Assembly (NCBI GenBank): GCA_018398805.1
Contig: JAGFBZ010000850.1
Location: 682,001 to 746,000, forward strand
DNA from: Hirundichthys speculiger
Lineage: Eukaryota; Chordata; Actinopteri; Beloniformes; Exocoetidae
Direction: 5' to 3'
DNA length: 64,000 nt
Shown one piece after another: positions 20,341 to 33,425 of the stretch. How positions within the stretch are numbered: position 1 is the first letter of the stretch; the number at the start of each line of letters is the position of its first letter. Made by a program: the position numbers and the translations under genes. The notes beneath the pieces were generated by a model, which saw only the letters and a program-made list of their open reading frames with translations, was not told the origin of the DNA and ran no database searches.

Positions 20341-22942
20341 TTGTCTAATTTCCACATTTAGATTGAAGCTAAGAATCAAACCGACCATCTAAATGGTCAG
20401 TCTGGTGTGTCTCCTGACCCACAGCTGCCTAATGCATGAGCTTCCCCTGCCTCAAACTTAAAGGCTTTACTTTTTGAATAAATCCATGAGACTGGAATGG
20501 ATCTTGTGTAGCTGATAGATTGTGTAACTGAGGAAGGTTTTTCTCACCTTTCTATTTAACTACTACTCAGTCAATTTAAGGACACATAACTGGACTATGA
20601 TAACATGTCCCATCATTTAGAGGAGCTTCAAGCTGGGCTAAAAATTCAAGAACAGATCTATCGTAGTCACATCAGACAGAAAATATACTAAAAATCTGGA
20701 TTGCACAATGGCATTAAGCCATTCATCAAGCCCTAAATGATCATAATGACTGCTGCTAGCAAAAGCCACGACTGACCTGCCACTTAACTGCATAGCAACT
20801 GCTCCCATGTGGTCGTTATGGTTCCTTCAATGAGGGACAGACAACATGAATCAGAATATACAGCTGACGTGAGTATTTTTCTGCTATAATTCTTACAAAT
20901 GGTGCTTATATGTGACACGAGGGACAACTGTTCAGCTTGTTTAGTTACAGGATATTTAGATTATGTCAGCACCTAAACCCAGTTGCTTAAGGCTTATTGT
21001 AATGACCCCTGGCAGCAAAGCAGTTTCATCTACAACATCTCTTTCCAGTGGCCTCAGCAAAACTGCCACAAAATAATCCAAAACTGAACTGTCACGTACC
21101 ATTTCAAGCTGTCTGATTTAGCAGAATAAGGGGCTTTATGTGCCATTAGTCCTGCTGAGGGTGAAATAAGCCACACCCCTGAAAAATAAGAAACCTCTCA
21201 TGCTAATCTAAAGCATCCGCCGAGGACAAGATGGTGAGAGATTAAAGTGGCGGAGCAAGCCTTCGGTTTAACGATCCCCTCACACTTTTCCATGTCCATC
21301 TTCATAATTTGGAGGTGTAAACCAGCAGCACGTAACTCTGAACAGCGCCAATGAAAGTCCATCTCAGTGATGTTTATAAAGCTTGTCATTTAGGCAGCCT
21401 GAAGACATTTTTTATGGTGGACAAACAACAAAACGCTTTTTTTACTACCACTGTGAATTCCCATGATTCTACTAAAATGTTTTACTGTTTGTCTGATTGC
21501 ATTTGCATGGTCTTGAGAAGAGAACCGTGCACAGAGTAAATATGGAAACCCTGAGTCAGTGTCACACTTGACTATATATCTGCCAGCCATGCAGGCTGGG
21601 GGCAGAAGATAAGACAGTGCTCTGCGTGTATGTGTGTGTGCGTGCATGCGTGCGTACATGGTAACGGCTGACCTCAAACTCAAGTCTACAGATGTGCAAC
21701 TGTGGAGCCACTGGAAACTGTCCATGCAGCACATCTGTCAACCAGAATTCAAAGAGGTTGACTTGATGTGGCTAAGTGTCCCCACAAAATGCAGTTGTTT
21801 TTTTTTTTAAACAGTGACAACATAAAACGAGTTTATCTTTACATTTAGCTGATCTTTAATCATCCTACAAGTGTGAAGGGTGACAATATGTAAAGATTGT
21901 ACATATTAAATGAATGAATTTGCAATATTGGAATATGTACAGTAAGTGCAAGCACTGCTTCATACGTCATGTCCTGGAGTATTTCATGAATACTAGCAGG
22001 TTCCAGGTGACCGAAGAGACTGCAGAAGAAAGGTTTTAGTGTTCTCATCACATATGGATAAGACAAAATTAAGTGACATGCATGTGAATATATCACTCAT
22101 ACCAAGTTTCAGCATGTTGCCAGGTGCTGCTGAACTGACAGACTATAGGAAGCACATTCATTCAGAGGCTGTTGTCTGTTGCACGTGCTTTATGGAGCTG
22201 CCTGACTACCTCGGCCTCCATAATCAATCCTGAGTTTTTCATCAAATACATGTTGGATAAACTTCTCCAGTTGACCTGCTGCCTTTCAAGACAGATGGGC
22301 ACCCGGCTGCATCCAAAACAGGAAAAGGAAATGAGAGTCCAGAGACACAAGGTTGAGGCACATTTGTTGAAAACAAACAACGTGTCTCATTATGTAAACA
22401 TCAAATAACAAACGTGATCTGAAGCTGAAATCTTTATTTCATGTATGAGTTGACAAGACTTCCAATGAAATAACCTGGAGCTGCAGAGGTTTCTTTTGAA
22501 AACTGTTTCCTTGTCCAGAAGCCAGGCAGACAAACTCACAAGCATTTTATCAAGAGTGGATCCATCATTCTGTCACAGATCCTCCCTTCCTTCAGCTATA
22601 AATCTTTCATTTTTTCCTTTCTCTTATCTTTTCCCCCCCAATCATCACTGCACCTACTGTTTCCAGGCTTCTATAATTCCAACCACCCCACTTACTTCAA
22701 CTCCATGGCTGCTTTTTTCCCCTCCCGTCCTCTCTCTTCTCTAGTGGGGAAGGTAAACGCTGCTCTCTGTCACCTAATCCTTCTCATGTCTGATATGCTG
22801 TGGTGTGTGCAGTGGGCTGAAAAGTGGACGCATGAGAGAGGCCTGAGCTGTTACAATAATCCAAACAGACTGTCAGAGAGCCACTGCGTGAGCAGATATG
22901 CCGGGGGGAGGGGCCTGCGCTGGTGTACAGGAAAATCCAGGA

Positions 22943-22980
22943 CCAATCAGAAGGGTTAGTGAGGCTGAAGGAGGCGGGGC
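22943..22980. promoter_or_regulatory. CCAAT box and GC box cluster
   Basis: CCAAT (in gaccaatcag) and an Sp1-type GC box (gaggcggggc) lie 25 bases apart in a locally GC-rich patch (about 22890-23010), followed by ttaaag. It could be a promoter or enhancer, with direction undetermined. No adjoining exon is identified. Confidence 0.2.
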
Positions 22981-25900
22981 TTAAAGCTTGTGCTGCTCTT
23001 TAACCCCAGTGAGGGCAAGAGTCCCAGAGGCCTTACTGGCATGGAAAAGGGCCAGATAAGCAATGACAGAGGCTGAGGGATAAGACAGAGAGAAAAGACA
23101 TCAAATATGAACACAGGAGAGACATTATTCAATTTTCCTTCTTTTATATGTGAAACAAAACTGAAAACTAACTAAAATTTCCCATGAATGAGAGAAATAT
23201 AAACAACATCAGGGGTTAGAACAAACACAGTTTATCCATTGCTAGACCTGAGAATCATTGATGACAGAGTTCAAGAGTGTCAGATGGCCAAAGTTGCAGT
23301 GACTATAACAAGTTAGCCACAAAAAATGGTCAGAAAAAGCCAGAATAAGCACAACAATGACGGCAGAGGAGTTAAAGTGAAACAAACGAGAGTTCAAGGA
23401 GCAAACGGCAGTTATTTAGCAGCTACATAAGCATCTGCATTACAGACAAAGATCCAGAGCAGCTCATTTAGAAACCAGACTTCACTGTTTTCTCAACTGA
23501 CAACATCTATACTAGATCCATAAACTAAGAAATCAGATCAGTAAGCATCAAAATGGAGGAGACATTTATATCCACCTCTTTGTATGTATGTATGTATGAA
23601 CACAGCAATTATTCTATTCAAGAATATGTTAGTACTATTTCAGATTTTTTTGGAGGCTTCAGCTTCACTTTTAAAAAACAAGTTAGTAAAACCAGCCGCT
23701 GCCAAGAGGGCGGGCTTCCTCTTATTGTTTGCACATTTATGTACTTATATCTTGTTGGAAAAATATCATTTCCTTAAAATCAAAATCACTCATGTTGCAT
23801 TTTCAGGCAGGCAGGCCACACCCACCCACACTTTCCTACAGTTTTCAACACAACACAGCACAACTGTGCCTTTGCAGGTTTTCTCATTTCTTGAAAGCCT
23901 TAATCTCATTGGCAGACTGCAAATAATGTTTGTAGTTATTATCCAAATGCATCTGTTTTCTCTATCTAATTCATTGCCACTTTAGTGGATTACTTATGCT
24001 ATGAAGAATGGCTTGAGGAATAATATGATTTGATTCTTTTTGACTCAGATTTATATCTTGGGACTGTTTCATTTGTGTGTAAAGCGATATCATCTGAAAG
24101 ATGTGTGATTTGAAACCACACCCAATGACAGTTCTAACGTCATTTTAAGTTCATTAACTGTTGTATCAACCAAACTGGTAATGTTATATCCCTAGACTTA
24201 TATAAACATTTATAAAACTTTGTTGAATAAATATAAAACAAGAATAAGACACAATGGAAGTTCCATAGTCTTGTCTTTCCTTCTACAGTAAATTCTTGGA
24301 GCGCTGATGATATTTGCAAAGGTACAAATGTCTTCTTTTTTTTTTTTTACTTACCAGAAATGGTTATTGAGGAGGGAATATGCCAAAAAAATGCTTAAAT
24401 CAGGTTTTTACACTAGATCTTGGAACAGGTTGGTCTTAAAAGACTACAACACCTTTTCTTTCCTAAAACAGCCAAATAGCAAAATCAGAGAATGGGAAAA
24501 CTACACGCAGCTGTGCGCTTCGATGCCTTCATGCACAGACTCATGCCTGCCAGACTCAGTGTAATCACATTGCAGGCCTACGGCTTTTGTCCCAGATCAG
24601 ATCCTGACTACAGCACAGACAGATAAAAACATGAATGGTTTATGAGACAAAACAAGCAACTTTGAGACAAGAAATTTGATACTGGGAACTTTTATGAGCA
24701 GGTTTATATTTCAATACCTGCTTCACCCTTTCCAGACTCACAGGGGGCTGGCATCTATCTCAGCTGTTGTTGGGCACCCTGGAAAGGGTGTTAGCAGACT
24801 TTTGATAAGCACAATTTGATGGCCAATAAAGGGTCATGTTTAGGATTTCAACTGCATATTACAACCAGGTGAATGACCTTCCTGCCTTACCCTGTCTGTT
24901 TCAAGTGTTTTGGGGACACTGTCGGGGCTTCTAAAACACAAAAGACGATCTAGACCTACAGTATTTAGACTGACCCACTGCAGAAAAAGTGTGGAGCAAC
25001 ATAATGGACATCTACGGGCTATTTCAAGGGAATGAAACTAAAGATGATTCATATTTCCTTGTGACTCTACAATGATGACAATGATTGGATTTCTGACAAC
25101 AAACCACCAACCCAACCCTCTTCCAGTTAAACCTCCCCAGTTCGGCACACTGGGCTTTTTCATTACAACTAATCCAGAAATGAATTCATGGCAGATATAT
25201 CATTTAAATGATGAAAAAAAATGGATAAATAAATAAATTCTAGATTTAAAAAAAGTAGACGCTGTAGCTGTAGACGAGCCCCCTGAGATGCTCAAGTGTC
25301 ACAGTGCAACAGTTAAAGAACAGTGTAAACCCTCGGGGTCTGCACCATCAGTACCACCACCAGTCACCAGGCAGTGGAAAAACGTGTCAGTCTTTGACAG
25401 GATAATTAAATGCTAGTAGGCAGCTTACTGTAAATTAAATATTGACTTTGTTTAGATGCAGCAGAGGTGCTCTGTAATGCATTTCTATACATGTGGGGTG
25501 GATTCTGGTTTCAGCTTGTATGGTTTTGTCCAGTATTTTCAAGATATAACATTATTACATTAAAAATAACAAAAGGAAATATTTGGCATGATTACATTAA
25601 AAATTGAGTTTCAAAACAGTGCAACTTATAGAAAATAATTGGTTAACCATTGCTGAATCATGACATACATTTTGCATCAATAAAGCTGTCACTTGCTGTA
25701 TCTTGACGCAGTTGAAATAATCTAAAAGTGCACCACACCTGTAAATTCTGTCCTACAGTCTCAAATCTAATCAATACTTGTCCATTTTGTTCATCTGTCA
25801 AACTATATGGCAGATCCATTGTTTGATAACAGACAAATAACAGATAAATCAGAGCAGATTGTGAAAGAATTCGTCATCTGGACACCTGCACTTAATATTA

Positions 25901-26033
25901 GATGCAACTTTATGAGTATATCAGGAAATTAATTTCAACCTTCAGTTTTGCATAATTAAAATCTTTTACATAACAACGAGTAGGCCTGAAGTTATGAAGC
26001 CTGACTCAGGATAAGCTGATGTTTTTCACTCAC

Positions 26034-26215
26034 CTTAAGGTTGTCTGCCAGCATACGACCTACGTTGATGCATGAGGACGCATTAGAAGAAAACGGCAGT
26101 CATTACTGGGATTTTGCCTGTTTATCGTTCTCCGGTCACCAACCAGTCTAGTCTGCTGCTCTGCACAGAAAAACTACAGCTGAGCTGAGAACCTCAACTC
26201 CCTTCCACTTCACTT
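26034..26215 (-). promoter_or_regulatory. trim2: Candidate 5' exon and promoter of trim2
   Basis: On the minus strand the donor CTTAAG|GTGAGTG is excellent. The preceding about 170 bases have locally raised GC, and a TATA-like TTTAATAA lies at about 26214-26221. The last ATG before the donor opens MLADNLK in phase 0. Spliced to the weaker acceptor of coding exon 1 it would read on in frame (NFRMATEG...). Spliced to the stronger acceptor it would be an upstream ORF ending at a stop. This is inference from splice grammar only. Confidence 0.4.
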
Positions 26216-27256
26216 ATTAAAGGGGCCGACAATGAGAGGGGAGGGCAACCGGCAGACCAGCAGCAGCAGTCAGTCTGGTAGAGGGAGGGAATTAAAAAAA
26301 GAAGGAAAAGCCTCTTCAATATTGCATACACACACAAAAATAGACTTGGCATTAATGGATTATTTATATATGTTGTGTTTTTTCATGAAGAAAAATGCCC
26401 CTTTGTGAGCTAAGCAGAATGTTGCAGTTGTCTTGCTGTTTATTTTGACAATGCAATTGTCATGAAGGAGTGACAGGATTTTCATTTTTTCAACTATGTG
26501 TAGAATCTAATTGTTTAAATTATGCCATCTGGTCAAGCCTGTAGAATAAATGTAGCAGTAGATAAATATAATGCATACTTAACAATACTCACTTGAAAGT
26601 CTAGAAGTAGAAATATAAATTGTAGATGCTAAGTTAGCTAAAGATGAAGAGTTTCTCATTTTGAGAAATTGCATTTGACCAATGTTCATTAGCACAACAG
26701 CTAAACTGGCTTTTTATGATAGTAACACACTTCATGACACAGCACACATGAAGGCATACTGTCAATACCTTGATTTTTTTTTCTTCTTTTTTTTTTTACA
26801 TCTGGAAAACAATTGGAGATGTTTAAAAAGGGAAGCTTTGTAATGCTTATGTTGAATTCCCGAGCTCTTCCAGACCTCTGTAGTTGTAAAGAAACTGCTA
26901 AATATAGCAAACTGACATAACTTTTTTTTTTAACTTTTCTTATTTTTTGACTCTTGTTACTTCTTTTTGACATTCCAGTATTGTCGATGAATTCTCCAGC
27001 TTTGAATATGTATGTAGATAATTTATTATTATGTTTGTTTTCACCTGAATGAGTGCTAATGCTAAATGCAGCTATGCTTCAGCTGCCTGTGGCCTCATGT
27101 ACTGTGCAAAATAATTAAATGTAATTTCTATCAAGTAAGTAAACAGGTTTTACCTCCCAGAATATCAAACCTCTGATTTAAATCAACTAGTATTTAATGT
27201 TCCAGATACAATCACTAATTTGATTTCTATTCAGTTGTGCTTCCCTTTTAGAATTA
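26216..27256. other. Intergenic sequence, nothing recognised
   Basis: AT-rich, with no coding or repeat family that I can name. Confidence 0.5.
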
Positions 27257-27924
27257 AAGTGAACCCCTATTTTTCACGGTTAATCGGACCAGCCCCCCAT
27301 CCCCCCGCGAAAATCAAAATCCGCGACCAGGAGCCGGAACCCCCCAGCCTAATTAATCAGTTTAAAATATGTTTAAAAACCGCAAAAAAGTAGCGAGGCA
27401 CTGCAGCGAAACAAGACAAAGGCTCAACTGTGGTCTTTCTGTTACCTTCACAGCCTCTGGTCTCTGAACCGTAGTAAAGAAACCGCTAGTATTGTGCTAT
27501 TTTTGGCTCGTAATTAGCAGCTAACACGCTAACAACAACAAAAGAAAAAGTCTAGTTTTCTCTGCATGGAACGAGCACTTTATTCTGGCACTGCACAGAA
27601 CTTGTAACATCACACAGGTTGTATTGTTCGGCTCCTGTCGGTTAACTGAGAATGCAAATCTATACACGCTGGGCTGCTGTTTATGCTCACTCCACTTTTC
27701 ATATAACGCCGTTTTCATTCTGCCGTCCCACGACACACACACTCTATTACCCATAAGGCTACCTTCTTAAAGGGGCCGGGCTGGCTCACAACATTTCTTC
27801 ACTGTGAGAGAACGTGCACAACATCCTGTGATGTTTCCGTGATTTTTTTTATTATATATTTCTGAAAAATCCGCGAATAACTAAAGCCGCGGAGCTTAAA
27901 GCACGAAATGGCAAGGGATCACTG
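27257..27924 (+). mobile_element. Tigger/pogo-like non-autonomous element, copy 2
   Basis: Homologous along its length to 16599-17432. The right end aagggatcactg is followed by TA, and a diverged left end (aagtgaacccctatttttca) follows TA at 27255-27256. It lacks the palindromic MITE: the corresponding site near 27480-27498 reads agaaaccgctagtattgtgc, an empty site. Confidence 0.7.
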
Positions 27925-28409
27925 TAGACCTAATAGTGTCCAAATGTGTGACTGTAGACTACATGCATACGCTCCACGTTGTAGGCTGCTTTCGATCTGA
28001 GACTTTAAAAAAATCAAAATAATTATAATGATGACTACAAAAATACAAATCCTTTATCCAGGGAAGCTCATGAGTTAAAAGTGCCAAGGACCTGTGTCCT
28101 GCTCCGTGATGGATAGATGGATGTAAAAAGAAAATTATTTTTTGTGTCCTCACAGACCACATATTCAAACAAGAATATTAAATAAGAAAAAAATATATAT
28201 TTTTGATGCTGATAATCCACACAAAAAAGGAAAAATACAATGTATCTGTGTATACTGTACATTGTATTTATTTCACTTGGATTAAGTTCTGTTACACCAC
28301 CCTTCCTTTTAATGACAATTTTTATCGGTTTTTGCAGTTTGACAATAAGAAAATGTGATTTCAGCTACAGTCCATGGTCATCATCTGATTCTCTTCTTCA
28401 TGATGCTCC

Positions 28410-29200
28410 ACACATCTCCAGTAGGACACACATCTGGACTGCAGGTTTATCAGTTGCTGAAGCGTCTTTAAAGCCATGGTGTAATTGTGTAGAATAAGGT
28501 CTGGCATCTCTCACTGCAGTATCCTACAGACTTTTCTGGAAAAGACTTCACCTCAATGGGAGCATGTCTCTCTAAAGTTCCAACATGAATAGGCTTTTCT
28601 CTATTAAAGGCACCTTAGCGCATATACCCAGGCTACCAGCACTGATGCACCCCCATCATCACAGATACTGCCTTTAGGACATTTTACTGAAAGTTGCCTG
28701 GATGGTCTTTTGTAACGTGGACTCTATCTTCATGTTAAATTAGGCAGTGCTGAGTTGAGTGTAATTTCAGGTTACTTCTCTGGATTCAGTTGCGGACTCT
28801 GTCATATGATAACGATTTTACAAGAAACATCTGAGCCCACGTGGCATAACTGCTTCTCATCCAGTGCTGACTGAGGGCTCGCAGATCACATGCATCCTAA
28901 AGGTTTCCAGCCTTGGACTTTTACATACAGAGATTTCCTCAAGCTCTGCAAATTTTTACACACTATTATGTGCGACCGATATTGAAAGACTTGAGTGCTT
29001 TGAAATTTAGCATTGATTTTTTTTTTCTTTCCTAAGTGAACAATGATTCTCACAAGATGTTTGTCACATTACCAATGGTAGGATGCAACCAATCCTGGAA
29101 AAGAATCAGTCTTTAGTGGATGCTGCTTTTATACCCAATCCTGACACTGTCACCTGTCACCATTTAATCCGATGGCTGTAGAATTTTTAAGAAGTGTGTT
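28410..29200 (-). mobile_element. Decayed Tc1-like transposon (reverse orientation)
   Basis: Blocks such as catctggactgcaggtttat, ggcatctctcactgcagtat, gcactgatgcaccccc, tacatacagagatttcctca and cttttatacccaatcctgac follow, in order and in reverse, a Tc1-like family related to the element at 40113-42648. No frame survives. The edges are soft. Confidence 0.5.
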
Positions 29201-30990
29201 TTTTTGCATATTCTAAGATCTATATTTAGATCATTTTTTTGTACTATCAAAATGAAGTTGGATAGTGAAGACAATGAAAATGATTTCCTTTTGACTTGTG
29301 TCCATTAATACAGATTCAAACTAATTAAAAACCAGTCAAACAAATGTTAGTTTTTAAAGCATCTTAGAAAACTGCAAACTGTGGGCTTCTAAAACTGCAC
29401 CAGCTTCTAAAGAGCCTGTTAATGAAACATCCCAGCACCAGTTGTAACTGTTGTTTCCGGTCAAGACCCTTCCTCTCCATGAGGGAGGCGGTTGCCACGA
29501 CAATCCTGCATTATGCAGTAGCCCATGAAAGACTCTTTTCAGAATAAAAAGAAAGAAAGACAGGATAACGTTCTTTGCATTCCTTTTCCATTAATGATTT
29601 TGTGTGATACCAGAAAAAGGCGGTATGAGTTTTTTTGTGTCTGGTTTGCATCAGAAGTGGGGGAGGGCTTCATCTAGATGCTTCTGAAGGCTTTGCAGCT
29701 ATTTTAGAAAGCTAATGCACCATGTGTGTTTGTGGGTGTGTGTCATAGTCAAAAGGAACCTGCTTTGCATGCGGTGCACAATCACAGTCTTGATGCAAAG
29801 ATTTCTGTTCGTTTCGGCGTCTCATCTTTGTTTTCTGGCATCTGAACAGGGACTTATGAAAACAGTCAAAGGAGCAAAACCACACCATTGCAGGGCAAAC
29901 TCTATGCTCAGGCACAGAAAAATATTATGCTTAAACTGTACTCCAAGTAGTTGGTGATGCTTTTCACATGTTTGGCAGAATTTATAAGGTATCATTCGTC
30001 TGGTGATGCTGATGGACCTGAATTATGTAAATGTGTTTCAAATGACAAATCTACAAAACACTAAATGCTTTGACTTTTGACACCTGATTATAATATTTTC
30101 TTTAACTAGTTTACATGGAGTTATTTCTATAATTTTACAATTACATGTCAAAGAAAAAGTACAAACAGATGATACATCTCCTTTAAAGTCACGGGACCAT
30201 ATAAACTGTACATAAGTACCACACACTGTGAAATATGATCATTTTTATTCTGATTTTAGATATTAATTTTGTTCTGTCATTTGACCACAGTTTGATCTTC
30301 CACTGATCCCAGCTGCCTGCACCAGCTGCAGTCTTTAGTCCAGTGGAGCGTAGTGGGATTAGCAGCATGGCTGCTGAATAATGCACCATCTTTCTTTTGC
30401 TCATTCATGCTGTTTTGATGGAACACATGTTAAGGACCAAATTGCAATGAGAACATATGGAAATGGTCATCTTGACGGCTTTCTGAAAGTAAACGGTCAT
30501 CAGGAGGGATGCTGTTAAATGGACAGTATCTTGACAAAATGAAAACTTCATTAAAATGTTTGCTGTGTGAAACCAGAGGCATCTACAGCCCTTTAGGATG
30601 CAATATGTCCTACAAAGTTAGGACATATTGTGCATAAAAACATGCAAACATGGAACTTCTGTTTGTTAATTCTTATTTATTTAATAGTGATTATAATAAT
30701 GATGGAGCGAAAAAAAATTATTTTATTGTAGGCTACGATTATGCATTCGGTGGACATTTCCTTATATTTCCAATATTGCAAACTTGTTCTTTTCTTGGTT
30801 AACCAATTAGTAAATCTGCTTACAAAACATCTTCACCTCTTTCTTTGTTTTATCCTGTCTGTCCATTATCTATAGCCGCTTCTTCCTATTCAGAGAATAG
30901 AATATAGAATAGGACAGAATATCTTTATTGTCATTGTGACACGTACACACACGATCACATATGCTGGGTAATATAGAATCACTTATTAGC
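29201..30990. other. Intergenic sequence, little recognised
   Basis: AT-rich. At 30895-30945 the motif gaatatctttattgtcattg-like marks a short fish interspersed repeat. A small hairpin (AATATGTCCTA and its complement) lies at about 30602-30626. No gene is called. Confidence 0.4.
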
Positions 30991-30996
30991 TTAACA

Positions 30997-31165
30997 TGTA
31001 TGTTTTTGGCTTGAGGGAGGAAACCAGATTACCTGGAGAAAACCCACATACACACAGGGAGAAGATGGAAACTCCACACAGAAGGACCCCAACCAAGATT
31101 CAAATCAGAAACCTTCTAGCAGTGAGACAACAGAGAGCTAACCACCAAGCCACTGTGCTGCCTCT
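30997..31165 (-). mobile_element. tRNA-derived SINE head (reverse orientation)
   Basis: Read in reverse it gives ggcagcacagtggcttggtg, gttagctctctgttgtctca and a cctccctcaagccaaaaaca end. These correspond to the head and middle of the SINE at 46435-46763, including the tRNA-like promoter region. The 3' tail is missing. Confidence 0.65.
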
Positions 31166-31651
31166 TCATTTTCTATCGAGGTGAAACAAATTATCAGAGC
31201 AGTCGTCCTGTTTCCAGGAATTATTTGGCATCTGCATTGAATGAAGACTGAAACACAGTTATTACTGAGTGTGTAATTTGTCAAAAGGTTGGTCAGTGTT
31301 GCTATTGTTATGGATATTATTATTATTGTTATTGAAGTACAACCTGTAAACCACACAACCATGAAATAAATAATTAATTTCTTTTTGGGGATCAATAAAG
31401 TGTTTTTGATTTTTAATTTGAAATAAATTCAAACCAGCCAGGAGCATATCTAGATTTACTGTTGTATGTTCCCCAGCCCATGTTTCTGTCTTTCATTTTC
31501 TCTTCAACTTGATCTTTCTGCATCTCCGAGGTCAGTTTAGGAGCTTTACTTTCACCACAGGATTGTGTCCCGCAGATTTGAAGTCAGAAAGCCGCCTGCA
31601 GCATCACTCACATCAGCAGTCAGAAGCTTTAAAACACTGGTAAGTAATGGC

Positions 31652-31654
<3 letters not shown>

Positions 31655-31688
<34 letters not shown>
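31655..31688. repeat. (CT)n microsatellite
   Basis: A run of CT dinucleotides about 34 bases long, 15 bases after an exon-like donor on the plus strand at 31640. Confidence 0.9.
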
Positions 31689-31691
<3 letters not shown>

Positions 31692-32281
31692 ACATTTGTG
31701 CCACTGAAGTTTCTTTGCAGCCATGTTTAAGCTGTGGTATGAACAGTTGACATCAGGCAGTTGTTTATGACCTGGCTCCTAATCTCAGGGGCCTGCTGTT
31801 GATCCCTCACTAGTAATCCCTGAATCTGCAGCAGAATGAGTCTATGAAATTGCAACTTGCTGATAAAGTGTTGGAGAGGCTGTGACATAATCAAGTGTGC
31901 ACAGATCTGTTAAACCTCAGAGTGATGCAGGAAGAAGAGTAAGACGTAAGATTATGTCCCTTAAAGTGACAGGGAGTGACGTTAGCACAGGGCAGACGTA
32001 GTCAAACTCTGCAGAGACTCTCGTCTGGTATTAAAATGTAAAATCTCTGAAGGATGAATGTGCAACGAAACCAAAACTCAAAGATGCATAAAATCGCCTG
32101 AACAGGTCACCTCATAGTATCATTTCATCTCATTTTGTTATTTTTGACCAGATTTTTCTGTGAAAATTATCTATAAACGTGCAAGCATTCAGAGTGGACG
32201 TTTTATTTCTCAGCTCTATAAACAACTGCTGATGAAAAAATATGAAATTTACTCATAAAATAGACAGAAGCTCTCACTTAC

Positions 32282-32339
32282 TCATTCCGGGAGCAGCGCT
32301 GCTGATGTTTCCTCTGACCCAGATCATCATCTTCATCAT
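32282..32339 (-). other. Weak candidate exon with strong splice donor
   Basis: On the minus strand ATG at 32339 opens MMKMMIWVRGNISSAAPGM and ends at donor ATGA|GTAAGTG. It is upstream of trim2 on the same strand, so it could be a distal 5' exon or part of an unrecognised transcript. The coding potential of 19 residues is too short to judge. It is not in frame with trim2 coding exon 1. Confidence 0.2.
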
Positions 32340-33382
32340 CTTTGTGATAAACAGTACGACATTCCCTGAGCTGTTTGTTTGATTAACAAAAAGTTCAAAA
32401 GTAGGAATTATTCAACTGCTCCTCACTAACTTTTGACACAATGAAAGAATGAGATGATACGGCAGTGAGAGCAGCAGAGAGAAAGTAATGATCCTGCTCT
32501 TCAGGTGGTTGGGTGAGCTGCAGGATAAGGAGGGATTGAGACAAACATTATCCCTCGCACGCGGCTACGCTGACTCTGATCTAGAGATAAACATGCCAAG
32601 TCACAAGCTGTTTGACCTCTCGTGTTGTACAGTAGTGCCGTATCCTGAGTTGTAGCAGCATTAAGCCAAGACGCCACTTGTCAATGAGCTCCTGTGATAT
32701 TGATTATACAGCGCTCTTCATTGTCAAACAGTGTCACAATGTCCAGTTAAATTTTTTAAATATGTTTTTATTCTTAATAAGTGAATGATGACGAATAATG
32801 TTTTAAAGCCACACTGTGTAGCAATACCACTTCAGACCACATAGGGGCGCATCTGCTGTGTTGAGAAAAGAGCAACTGACAATATTGTGTTTAAGAGTGG
32901 GGATGGTCTTGATTTGTGATGCCACTGTGTCTCACTAGAGGTGCATTTTGTTGTGTTACCTGAACTTTCTTGTGATATGCTCCCCCATGTGGTCAGGAGT
33001 CATATTGCTATATAGAATAACCTTAATTTATAAATGTATAACAAATGTCTTTTCTGTCATTATGTATGTATTTTTTAAAAGCCCCAAACAAACAGTATAT
33101 TCAGTATATTATTACATTTAAGTCTAATCATTTTTCTGATAAACTGAGTCAACAGTCATTAATAGTCAAGGACCAATGTGTCAATGATAAAGTATTTATT
33201 AACAAACCATGGATTTTGTGCTTTTACTTTTTCCACTTTCCCTCTTCTCCTCTGGCAACATTAACATTTTAATCTGGCAGAAAAGGAACGGAGTAGTTTA
33301 TACATTTACTGTGCTGTAGTTAATCAGCTCTGCACCAAACATCTTAGTAATAACTGACACTGGCTTCTCCATAACTACTTTT

Positions 33383-33425
33383 CCTAGACTCCTAGACTAG
33401 AAAACTAGACTAGACTAGACTAGAA
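33383..33425. repeat. (CTAGA)n short tandem repeat
   Basis: Imperfect repeats of CTAGA (ctagactagactagactaga) over about 40 bases. Confidence 0.8.

Larger units (their letters stand above)
17991..26033. other. Long non-coding stretch (trim2 5' intron or intergenic)
   Basis: About 8 kb with no recognisable exon. Open frames here are short and unlike known families. Noted within it are a 46-bp palindrome (20295-20340) and a CCAAT/GC-box cluster (22943-22980). Otherwise I see only low-complexity tracts. Confidence 0.5.

Noticed and set aside
30599..30634. Short hairpin resembling a miRNA stem (AATATGTCCTA arms)
   Set aside because: Only about 11 paired bases plus a few outer ones, too short for a precursor.
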